NCBI GenBank assembly: GCA_050944915.1
Contig: JBMNRY010000064.1
Span: forward strand, 1 to 11,556
DNA: 11,556 bases
Origin: JBMNRY01 sp050944915
GTDB taxonomy: Bacteria; Bacillota; Limnochordia; JAAZLZ01
Direction: 5' to 3'
The position numbers and the translations under genes are program-made. Shown one piece after another: positions 1-6,018 of the stretch (positions are counted from its first letter, which is position 1; every line of letters starts with the position of its first letter). The notes under the pieces were generated by a model. The model ran no database searches. It was not told the origin of the DNA and saw only the letters and a list, made by a program, of their open reading frames with translations.

Positions 1-343
1 CGCTGATGGCCTGATCACCCCGGAGGGCCACACCCTTAAAAGCTGTATTTTGGGTGTGTTGGGGACTGATTAGGTGGCGCTCAACTAAAATCTGCCTTTC
101 CAGGGGACTGATCTGGGCCATAGGTAAAAACTCCAAAGTACCGATCTCCGCCTTGGTATCACAAGCCGATTGGGCCAAGCTGAGGATATGACTCAATTGC
201 TCCTGGGAGGCCGTCGCCGGAAAGGGGATCCCTTGGATGTTGCGGGCCAAGCGGATACGGCTGCTGATGACCACATCCCGTCCCGGTCCTGTCCCTTTCA
301 TCCATTCCCCAAGTCCATTATTAATCAGATCGTGGAAGGCCAT
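1..343 (-). CDS. mcsB: McsB protein-arginine kinase, N-terminal part (cut by window edge)
   Basis: McsB is the cytoplasmic protein-arginine kinase that phosphorylates CtsR and damaged proteins and marks them for ClpCP. Only the first 114 codons are present; the gene runs off the left edge. The visible part carries the phosphagen-kinase-type ATP-binding motif SSRIRLARN (residues 27-35) and LVERHLISP (86-94), both characteristic of McsB. The ATG at 341-343 is preceded by a purine-rich GGGGGGTGG ribosome site, and only 13 nt separate it from the mcsA stop, so it is co-transcribed with mcsA and ctsR. In this family the next gene is usually clpC, which would lie outside the window. Identity is firm; completeness of the kinase cannot be judged. 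Confidence 0.95.
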   Translation of the reverse strand, partial: MAFHDLINNGLGEWMKGTGPGRDVVISSRIRLARNIQGIPFPATASQEQLSHILSLAQSACDTKAEIGTLEFLPMAQISPLERQILVERHLISPQHTQNTAFKGVALRGDQAIS

Positions 344-356
344 ACCTACCACCCCC

Positions 357-839
357 CTATTCCTGGCTCTGGAGTTCCTTAATGGTATCCCGCAGTTTCG
401 CCGCCAACTCATATTCTTCCCTTTGGACTGCTGCTTCCAACTGGTCCCTTAACTGCTCGATCTTTCGCTTTCGATTAGCTTCAGCGCCACCGGGGATCTT
501 CCCCCGGTGTTTCGAGCTGCCGTGGATCCTCCGGAGCAGGGGCTTAAGCTGATCGGCAAAATGTTCATAGCACTCAGGGCAACCCAATTGTCCGAGGCGG
601 CGGAAATCCCTTTGGGTCAATCCACAATTGGTGCACCGGGTGAAAACGACGGTCCGAGGCTCCCCTTCGAAAAAATGGGCGAATAAGTTCTGGATACTTA
701 AGCTCGGCTCCATCATCATGGCCAAGTCGCCCCTTTCTCGGGCACACTCTTGGCACAGGTGGATCTCACTTTTTTGATCGTTGACGATCTTGGTAAAATG
801 GACGACGGCAGGCCGCTTTTGGCATTCTTGACACAGCAT
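357..839 (-). CDS. mcsA: McsA, zinc-finger activator of McsB
   Basis: McsA is the zinc-binding adaptor that activates the McsB kinase and acts with it on CtsR. Four CxxC pairs are visible, at residues 3-6, 29-32, 69-72 and 87-90 counted from the chosen ATG. They are followed by a charged C-terminal UVR-type helical hairpin (about residues 125-160) containing REEYELAAKLRDTI. Length (160 residues) is near the family norm. A GTG two codons upstream (843-845) is also open, but it touches the AAGGGGGAG ribosome site. The ATG at 837-839 has a normal spacing of about 7 nt and gives an N-terminus beginning MLCQEC, close to the MICQEC of Bacillus McsA. It sits between ctsR and mcsB with very short gaps. 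Confidence 0.95.
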   Translation of the reverse strand: MLCQECQKRPAVVHFTKIVNDQKSEIHLCQECARERGDLAMMMEPSLSIQNLFAHFFEGEPRTVVFTRCTNCGLTQRDFRRLGQLGCPECYEHFADQLKPLLRRIHGSSKHRGKIPGGAEANRKRKIEQLRDQLEAAVQREEYELAAKLRDTIKELQSQE

Positions 840-851
840 TTTCACTCCCCC

Positions 852-1316
852 TTAGGATTCCTGGAAAGCCATCATCAACATGGCCTTAAGCAGGGAGGCC
901 CTGAGGATATCATTCCAGGGTTCCTGCAGACCGGCCGTTTCCCGCCGTAGGGCGCCGCGAATGAGGGCATCCTGTTTTTCATCTAAAGCCCTTAGTTCCC
1001 TCAACCTGGTAAGGAGGCTGTCCGCGGATCTTTGATTGATCTTCTCGCCTATGGAATCGCAAATATGTTGGAATAAATGGGGAGGGCTTCCCCACAAAAC
1101 CCGGAAAATCCGGATATAACCGCCTCCTCCCCGTCGGCTTTCCACTATATAACCCTTCTCTGGAGTGAAACGGGTTTCTAAGACATAGTTGATTTGGGAG
1201 GGGACACAGGAGAACTCCTCGGCCAACTGCACCCGCCGGATTTCGATGACACCCTCCCCCGCCCGCTCCAGCATTCTCTTAAGATATCTTTCTATAGCAT
1301 CAGCTAGGGTCGCCAT
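852..1316 (-). CDS. ctsR: CtsR, repressor of class III heat-shock genes
   Basis: CtsR is the dimeric winged-helix repressor of clp/class III stress genes in Firmicutes. The 154-residue product matches the family along its length: VIEIRRVQLAEEF and CVPSQINYV form the helix-turn-helix (about residues 23-45), and the glycine-rich wing RRGGGGYIRI lies at 61-70. Arg62 in this wing corresponds to a DNA-contacting arginine known to be phosphorylated by McsB in Geobacillus CtsR. The ATG at 1314-1316 has a strong GAGGAGGAAG ribosome site. It is the first gene of ctsR-mcsA-mcsB, with a 12-nt gap to the mcsA ATG. Three CtsR-type heptads just upstream (1332-1364) indicate autoregulation. Confidence 0.97.
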   Translation of the reverse strand: MATLADAIERYLKRMLERAGEGVIEIRRVQLAEEFSCVPSQINYVLETRFTPEKGYIVESRRGGGGYIRIFRVLWGSPPHLFQHICDSIGEKINQRSADSLLTRLRELRALDEKQDALIRGALRRETAGLQEPWNDILRASLLKAMLMMAFQES

Positions 1317-1331
1317 CCAACTTCCTCCTCG

Positions 1332-1364
1332 CTGACCTTTCCTGATGTTGACCTTTCCTGACCT
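1332..1364 (-). promoter_or_regulatory. CtsR operator: three direct heptads
   Basis: Reading the minus strand, AGGTCAG (1364-1358), AGGTCAA (1354-1348) and AGGTCAG (1338-1332) are direct repeats. The first two are separated by exactly 3 nt, as in the known CtsR box (A/G)GTCAAA-NAN-(A/G)GTCAAA. The third follows after 9 nt. A 13-mer, TCAGGAAAGGTCA, occurs twice with a 16-bp period. The array begins immediately after the -10 box and so covers the likely transcription start. Confidence 0.85.
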
Positions 1365-1366
1365 TA

Positions 1367-1372
1367 ATTATA
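1367..1372 (-). promoter_or_regulatory. Extended -10 promoter of ctsR-mcsA-mcsB
   Basis: The minus strand reads TGCTATAAT, a perfect TATAAT with the extended TG motif one base upstream. There is no good -35: GTTTCC lies at 17 bp and TTGTTT at 19 bp. The extended -10 probably compensates. The first operator heptad starts within 3 bp of the -10 box, as expected for repression by occlusion of the start site. Confidence 0.75.
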
Positions 1373-1510
1373 GCAGATATTTCCCAAATGGAAACAACCG
1401 AGGGAAGGATTTTCGGTCATCCAAGGTCCCGCTGACGGGGAAAATCCCCCTTTTTCTCCTTCCCATAGCCTTATTCTTTAGTTTTTCGCCAATTGAGCTT
1501 TCTAAACAAG

Positions 1511-1596
1511 AAAAAAGCCTGGAGCGGGCGGGAGGATTTGCACCTCCATCTCCCGGTTGGTCCGGGCACCTTACTTAGGCCACACCCGCAGGCTTT
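1511..1596 (-). terminator. Leader-trailer stem with U run enclosing the tRNA-like RNA
   Basis: The 7 nt before the tRNA-like RNA (AAAGCCT, 1596-1590) are complementary to AGGCTTT (1520-1514), which begins with the terminal A of the CCA. Six T residues follow (1516-1511). The precursor can therefore close into one extended stem above the acceptor stem and end in a U tract, which would behave as an intrinsic terminator for the upstream dac-PBP transcript and as the 3' end of the RNA. Confidence 0.6.
1520..1589 (-). tRNA. tRNA-Gly-like, non-decoding RNA (candidate peptidoglycan tRNA or pseudo-tRNA)
   Basis: The minus strand folds into a complete compact cloverleaf with encoded CCA. The acceptor is GCGGGTG (1589-1583) with CGCCCGC (1530-1524), 7 bp including one G-U. 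The D arm is GCCT/AGGT with a 5-nt loop AAGTA that lacks the G18G19 pair. The anticodon stem CCCGG/CCGGG encloses a 5-nt loop ACCAA instead of 7 nt, so there is no normal anticodon and no U33. The variable loop is AGAT, and the T stem GGAGG/CCTCC encloses TGCAAAT, with G in place of the usual U55. G1-C72, C2-G71, G3-C70 and U73 fit bacterial tRNA-Gly identity. Staphylococcal tRNA-Gly used for peptidoglycan bridges also has the UGCAAAU loop and no GG in the D loop. Length without CCA is 67 nt. It lies 124 nt after the PBP gene on the same strand. A degenerate tRNA remnant is the main alternative. Confidence 0.72.
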
Positions 1597-1713
1597 GCAC
1601 TAAAACCAAACAATTTGTACTTTTTGCAATATTGCTCCAGGGGCAATGGGGAGCTGCTGAGACGAAACCAGTCAACTAGTGATAAGTATATGCAACATCG
1701 AGCGAAAGGTTTC
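1590..1713. other. Gap between the PBP gene and the tRNA-like RNA
   Basis: This 124-nt stretch holds no credible gene. A small stem ATTGC/GCAAT with a 7-nt loop lies at about 1630-1646, without a U run after it on the minus strand. I found no convincing sigma-A promoter for the tRNA-like RNA here: TTGACT and AT-rich boxes exist but not at workable spacing. Read-through from the PBP gene is the simpler source of the transcript. Confidence 0.4.
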
Positions 1714-3684
1714 CTAGGGAGCCACCAAAAGAGGCGACCAAGTTGCTTCCTCGGACATGGGGACGATGATCCCTTCTTCTAAGAAGGAGCTGGGATCGGT
1801 GTATAAATACACCTTCGTTCCCCGTTGGACCTGGGCGCCATCGAGGGGCGTTTGGTCGATGATCCGGGGACCTTCGCCCAAGACGGAAGCCCGCAAGCCC
1901 ATCTGCTGTAAAATCCTAAACGCCTCATCCGTGGCGGTTCCCTGCAGTGGCGGCACAACAACCTCCACACCGCCACGGTCCTCAGTTCCCCTTCTTTGAG
2001 GCGCAACCCCGAGATAGGGAAGGATCTGGCCCGCCAGACGGCTAAAGACCGGTGCGGCGATGATCCCACCGAAGAAGGCCCCCTTAGGTTCCCATAACAC
2101 CAATAGACCAGTCATGACCGGATCGTCCGCGGGGGCAAACCCAGCAAAGGAAGAAGCCATCTTCGTGTGGCTATAGCGGCCTCCTTCCACCAATTGGGCG
2201 GTGCCCGTTTTGCCAGCCACCCGGTAGCCGGGGGCTTCCGCCCTCTTCCCCGAACCATTAACGATGACCGAGCGAAGGGCCATACGGACCTTATCGGCCA
2301 CTTCCTTGCTCACCGGCTGTCCGATCATCTCCGGCTCGTTTTTATAAATCACATTTCCCTCTCGATCCCGGATCTCTTGCACTAGATAAGGTCGCAATAA
2401 AGTGCCACCATTGGCGATGGCCGAATAGGCCGCCACCAATTGAAGGGGAGTGATCATTAATCCTTGCCCAAACCCGATATTACCCCAAGTCACCAGGGGA
2501 ATGTTGGGGCCTGGTTTACGGATTTTCCCCCCCGATTCCCCAGGGAGATCGAGCCCTAAGGGTTTACCAAAGCCGAAACGGTGCAAATAGTCATAAAATC
2601 GTTCCGGTCCGATTTCCACGCCCATGGTGGCAAAGGCCGGGTTACAGGAGTTCTCCAGGGTTTGGACAAAGGTTTGGGGCCCGTGTCCCCCTCGGAACCA
2701 ACACCTCACCCGCCAACCGGAGATCATCACATAACCGGGATCGAAAAAGCCCCTGTTTAAGCTGGCTACCCCCGTTTCCAACGCGATGGCCGCGGTCACC
2801 GCTTTGAAGGAAGAACCCGGCTCATAAGGGTCGGTGATGGCCATCAAACGTCGGTTGGCAGCAGGATAAGCTTGATAATCCGTTAGATCATAATTGGGCA
2901 CTTGGGCGCTGGCCAAAATGGCCCCCGTTTTGGGATCGGCGATGAGGATCAGACCTTTGACTGAGCCTGTTTGCGCCACCGCTCGCTCTACTTCCCGCTG
3001 GGCGATCCTTTGGATATGCTGATCGATGGTCAAAACCAGATCATAGCCATCAACGGGGGGAATGTACTCCTCTATCCCGTGGGGGATTTGCCTGCCCGCA
3101 GCATCCCGCTCTACCAGCAAGCGCCCGGGAACACCCCTTAATTCCCGATCATAGAAAAGCTCGATCCCTTCCAATCCTTGGTTATCAATACCCACAATAC
3201 CTAAGACTTGGGGAGCGATGCTACCCATGGGATAATGGCGTACGGGATTTTCCACCACCCCGATCCCGGCCAGCTCCAGATCGTAGACAGCCTGGGCTTC
3301 GGCTTCGGTGACCCGTTTTTTGATCCATTCGGCGGCTGAACGTTTAGTCAATCGTTTGTAGACAAAATCGTAGTCCAAATCCAGGAGTTGGGCCAGTTTT
3401 TCCGCCGTTTGAGCCGGTTCTTCTACTTCGGCGGGGATGGCGAAGACCGCCGATGCGCTGACGCTTTCCGCGAGGATATGCCCGTTGCGATCATAGATGG
3501 TTCCCCGCCTGGCATCGATGGGGATCGGCCGCATCCGCTGTTGCAATCCCTTTTCGGTGAAAAATTCATACCTGGCCAACTGGAGGTAGACGAGGCGCCC
3601 CCCGAGGAAAAGGCTGAATAAAACGGCTGCTACAAGCAACCCCGAGATGCGTCTCCGTACGGTCAGCAAAGGGACCTTAGCCAT
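1714..3684 (-). CDS. Class B penicillin-binding protein (SpoVD/FtsI type) with PASTA domain
   Basis: A membrane-anchored D,D-transpeptidase that cross-links peptidoglycan; the SpoVD group works on spore cortex, and PBP2/FtsI homologues work at the septum. The 656 residues show a short cytoplasmic start, one TM segment (about 12-34), the dimerization domain with RRGTIYDRNG (59-68), and a transpeptidase domain with S291-S-F-K294, S346-C-N348 and K492-T-G494. A single C-terminal PASTA domain lies at about 574-630. Length and the lone PASTA domain match SpoVD (about 646 residues). The ATG at 3682-3684 has a GGGGAGG ribosome site and lies 12 nt after the upstream carboxypeptidase gene, indicating an operon. 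Pairing with a DacF-like enzyme and proximity to spmAB favour a sporulation role, but a vegetative FtsI role is not excluded. Confidence 0.9.
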   Translation of the reverse strand: MAKVPLLTVRRRISGLLVAAVLFSLFLGGRLVYLQLARYEFFTEKGLQQRMRPIPIDARRGTIYDRNGHILAESVSASAVFAIPAEVEEPAQTAEKLAQLLDLDYDFVYKRLTKRSAAEWIKKRVTEAEAQAVYDLELAGIGVVENPVRHYPMGSIAPQVLGIVGIDNQGLEGIELFYDRELRGVPGRLLVERDAAGRQIPHGIEEYIPPVDGYDLVLTIDQHIQRIAQREVERAVAQTGSVKGLILIADPKTGAILASAQVPNYDLTDYQAYPAANRRLMAITDPYEPGSSFKAVTAAIALETGVASLNRGFFDPGYVMISGWRVRCWFRGGHGPQTFVQTLENSCNPAFATMGVEIGPERFYDYLHRFGFGKPLGLDLPGESGGKIRKPGPNIPLVTWGNIGFGQGLMITPLQLVAAYSAIANGGTLLRPYLVQEIRDREGNVIYKNEPEMIGQPVSKEVADKVRMALRSVIVNGSGKRAEAPGYRVAGKTGTAQLVEGGRYSHTKMASSFAGFAPADDPVMTGLLVLWEPKGAFFGGIIAAPVFSRLAGQILPYLGVAPQRRGTEDRGGVEVVVPPLQGTATDEAFRILQQMGLRASVLGEGPRIIDQTPLDGAQVQRGTKVYLYTDPSSFLEEGIIVPMSEEATWSPLLVAP

Positions 3685-3696
3685 GGCTAACCTCCC

Positions 3697-4836
3697 CTAA
3701 CCGATGCCGAGCAGGTCCAGGAGCCATTGGAGCAGATAACTAAAGATATTGGCCCGCCCCACATTCCCTTTGGCCACCAAATCGACCCGACCTACTTCGA
3801 CATCATCTTTAAGAATGATCAACTCACCTAGGGCATCCCCCTGCCTGATGGGGGCGTCGACGGCCTTAGGCACATCCAATCGTCGACTTAAGTTGGGCCT
3901 TCTTTCCCCGACCAAAATGGTCTTCACATCGGTCCTGGGTACTAAAGTCACCTGGGAGCGGGCCCCTTCCCGGACGGGGATCTGGGTCACCTCTTCCCCC
4001 TGGCGGAGAATGGTCTCTAAATGGGCAAAACCCCATTCGAAAAGGGCCTGGGCCTGCTCGAAGCGCTGCTCCCGACTCTTGGGGCCTAAGACGACGACGA
4101 TGAGCCGCCAACCCCCTTGGGAAGCCGAGGCCACCAGGGTGTGGCCCGCAGGGGTGGTCACCCCTGTTTTGCCTCCATCGGCCCCAGGGAAGGTAAACAA
4201 CAGATCGTTGGAATTGCGGATGGTGCGGCCTTGAGCCTTTAAATCATATTCTTTCGTTCCAACAATCCGGGCAAAAATGGGGTTACCCATGGCGTAACGC
4301 ATCAATTGGGCCAAATCATAGGCGGTAGAATAATTGCCGCTGGAGGCCGGTAAGAGTCCGGTGGCATCGACGAAGGCGGTGTTTTTCAAACCTAGACTGC
4401 GGGCCCGCTCGGTCATCAGCCGGGCGAATTCCCGCTCACTGCCCGCGAGGTGCTCCGCCAAGGCAACTGCAGCATCATTGGCCGATACTAACGCCGTAGC
4501 GTAGAGGAGTTCTTCGACGGTGAATTTATCCCCCGCTCGCAGTCGGATCTGGGTACCTTCCCGGGAAGCGGCATTGGCACTGGCTGTGACCACATCGCTG
4601 AGTTTCATCTTCCGCGCCTGGATTTCCTCAGCCACCAACAGGATGGTCATGATTTTCACGGTGCTGGCGATAGAGCGCCGCTCATGCTCGTTCTTTCCGT
4701 AATGGATTTCTCCCGTTTGACCATCGAGGAGGATCGCCGCCGGGATCACGATCTCCGGTGGTTCCTGGGCCCAAACAAGGATGGGGCTTCCCAGGAAGGA
4801 AAGCAAGATGAGAATGAACCATAGTCTGCCTTTCAT
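3697..4836 (-). CDS. dacF: D-alanyl-D-alanine carboxypeptidase (DacF/DacB type, PBP5 family)
   Basis: A secreted, membrane-associated low-molecular-weight PBP that removes the terminal D-Ala of peptidoglycan stem peptides and so limits cross-linking. The 379-residue product has a signal peptide (1-23, hydrophobic FILILLSFLGSPILVWA, cleavage after AWAQ-like VWA-Q), S58-T-V-K61, S118-A-N120 and K223-T-G225. A C-terminal beta-rich PBP5_C-type domain (about 280-355) and an amphipathic terminal helix (IFSYLLQWLLDLLG) would anchor it to the membrane. The reading frame is open 26 codons further upstream, but the ATG at 4834-4836 begins the signal peptide and has a GGAGGTG ribosome site. It precedes the PBP gene by 12 nt. 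DacF against DacB is not settled by sequence. Confidence 0.9.
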   Translation of the reverse strand: MKGRLWFILILLSFLGSPILVWAQEPPEIVIPAAILLDGQTGEIHYGKNEHERRSIASTVKIMTILLVAEEIQARKMKLSDVVTASANAASREGTQIRLRAGDKFTVEELLYATALVSANDAAVALAEHLAGSEREFARLMTERARSLGLKNTAFVDATGLLPASSGNYSTAYDLAQLMRYAMGNPIFARIVGTKEYDLKAQGRTIRNSNDLLFTFPGADGGKTGVTTPAGHTLVASASQGGWRLIVVVLGPKSREQRFEQAQALFEWGFAHLETILRQGEEVTQIPVREGARSQVTLVPRTDVKTILVGERRPNLSRRLDVPKAVDAPIRQGDALGELIILKDDVEVGRVDLVAKGNVGRANIFSYLLQWLLDLLGIG

Positions 4837-4859
4837 CGACCCACCTCCGTTCTCCTTAA

Positions 4860-4887
4860 TTTCTATGCCCAAATTCATCCCGTATGC
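4860..4887 (-). promoter_or_regulatory. Possible sporulation-type promoter for the carboxypeptidase-PBP operon
   Basis: The minus strand carries GCATA (4887-4883), 15 nt, then GGGCATAGAAA ending near 4860. GCATA fits the -35 of forespore sigma factors F and G (GYATA/GYATR). The -10 matches only partly (sigma-F GGnnAnAnT, sigma-G CATnnTA), and the spacing is short for sigma G. It is suggestive because DacF-type genes are forespore-expressed in Bacillus. Confidence 0.25.
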
Positions 4888-4911
4888 CTGTAACCCCGGA
4901 GTACTAGTCAG

Positions 4912-4922
4912 CATAGTCTATG
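4912..4922. promoter_or_regulatory. 11-bp palindrome in the divergent dac/femX intergenic region
   Basis: CATAGTCTATG is symmetrical about its central base. It sits in the 104-bp gap between the divergent carboxypeptidase and FemX genes and just before the FemX ribosome site. It could be an operator for either gene; no family of regulator is suggested by the sequence. Confidence 0.2.
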
Positions 4923-4940
4923 GGGTGAGGGGTGAAGTCA

Positions 4941-6017
4941 ATGGAGATTAAATTGGTGGGTGCCAAGGAGCAGGCTGCCTTTAATGAATATGTGGCCGCC
5001 CAAGGCGGTGATCTGCTCCAAAGCTACCAATGGGGGGAAATCAAAAGCCGAACAGGTTGGGAGCCTATCCGGTTCGCGGTCCTCGAGGGCGGTCGAATTA
5101 AAGGTACCATGGCCATCCTTAAACGAGAACTACCTGGGATTAAGGCGCCCATCTTTTATGCACCCCGGGGGCCCGTCCTCGACTTCAAAGATCAGCGGAC
5201 CTTCGATTTCCTCCTGGAGCAGGTGGCCCAACTGGCCCGCCGGGAAGGAGCCCTGTTCTTAAAGATCGATCCACCGGTACCCTCCCATCGACGGGATATC
5301 CATCAGATCCTCTTGAAGCGCAATTTCCTCCATCTCGACAAAGGACCAAACTTCGAAGGCATCCAGCCCCGGTTTGTGATGCAGTTAGATATTACCCCCG
5401 GGGAAGGGCAACTATTGGCAGAGATGAAGGCTAAGACCCGTTACAACATCCGTTATGGTCAACGAAAAGGAGTGCGCATCAAAGAAAGCTGTACCAAAGC
5501 CGATCTGGCCGTCTTTTACCAGATCCTTTTAGAGACGGCAGAGCGGGATAACTTCCAAGTCCGGTCTTACGACTATTTCCAGCTGTTATGGGACTATTTA
5601 GTCCCCCCGGGCCTGGGCAAACTCTTCATGGCTTCCTATGAAGGGGAATATATCGCGGGGGCTTTCCTGTTCCGGTTAGGGGCTACCGCCTGGTATGTCT
5701 ACGGGGCCTCGGCCAATCACAACCGGAATGTGATGCCCAATTACGTCCTCCAATGGGCCATGATCCGCTGGGCCCAGCGCCATCGCTGTCGCATCTACGA
5801 TTTTCGGGGCGTTTCGGGGGAAGATGATCCCGCCAATCCTCTGTACGGATTGTATAAATTCAAAACAGGCTTTGGCGCCCAACGGATTGAGTATCTCGGT
5901 GAATATGATCTAGTCTATCGGCCCCTTCTTTATGGCCTCTGGCGCCGTACGGAACCCTGGCATAAGGAACTACTGCGTTTGCGGGATCGCTTCCTTTCCT
6001 CCCGGAAGGGTGAGTAA
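4941..6017 (+). CDS. FemX/FemAB-family aminoacyl-tRNA-dependent lipid II aminoacyltransferase
   Basis: Fem transferases add amino acids from aminoacyl-tRNA to the lysine or diamino-acid side chain of lipid II on the inner membrane face, building the interpeptide bridge. The 358 residues show the tandem acyltransferase (GNAT-like) layout: LQSYQWGEIK (26-35), FYAPRGPV (72-79), the conserved KxRYNIRYG with GVRI (165-180) starting the second domain, and YDFRGVSGEDDPANP-LYGLYKFKTGFG (286-312). No long coiled-coil arm is inserted, so it resembles Weissella FemX rather than Staphylococcus FemA. GTG at 4932 is in frame, but ATG 4941 has AGGGG at 8 nt. One nucleotide after its stop begins the racemase gene, so the two are translationally coupled. 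The amino acid used cannot be read from sequence; the tRNA-Gly-like RNA nearby suggests glycine. Confidence 0.88.
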   Translation: MEIKLVGAKEQAAFNEYVAAQGGDLLQSYQWGEIKSRTGWEPIRFAVLEGGRIKGTMAILKRELPGIKAPIFYAPRGPVLDFKDQRTFDFLLEQVAQLARREGALFLKIDPPVPSHRRDIHQILLKRNFLHLDKGPNFEGIQPRFVMQLDITPGEGQLLAEMKAKTRYNIRYGQRKGVRIKESCTKADLAVFYQILLETAERDNFQVRSYDYFQLLWDYLVPPGLGKLFMASYEGEYIAGAFLFRLGATAWYVYGASANHNRNVMPNYVLQWAMIRWAQRHRCRIYDFRGVSGEDDPANPLYGLYKFKTGFGAQRIEYLGEYDLVYRPLLYGLWRRTEPWHKELLRLRDRFLSSRKGE

Positions 6018-6018
6018 T

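Noticed and set aside
843..845. GTG as the mcsA start
   Set aside because: It directly abuts the Shine-Dalgarno; the ATG two codons later has proper spacing and gives the usual N-terminus.
1345..1578. 77-codon plus-strand open frame over the ctsR promoter and tRNA-like RNA
   Set aside because: No ribosome site, and it runs antisense through the promoter, operator and the structured RNA; composition is not protein-like.
1520..1589. Reading the tRNA-like RNA as a decoding tRNA with anticodon CCA (Trp)
   Set aside because: A 7-nt loop can be forced only by opening the G-C pair at the top of the stem, and position 33 would then be A, not U. The acceptor identity (U73, G1-C72, C2-G71, G3-C70) is that of glycine.
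1651..1664. GAGCTGCTGAGACG on the plus strand, reminiscent of the CTGAGA of TPP riboswitches
   Set aside because: The rest of the THI-box (second conserved strand, paired stems) is absent and no plus-strand gene follows.
3749..4234. 161-codon plus-strand frame inside the carboxypeptidase gene
   Set aside because: Antisense shadow of a gene with all PBP motifs; no ribosome site.
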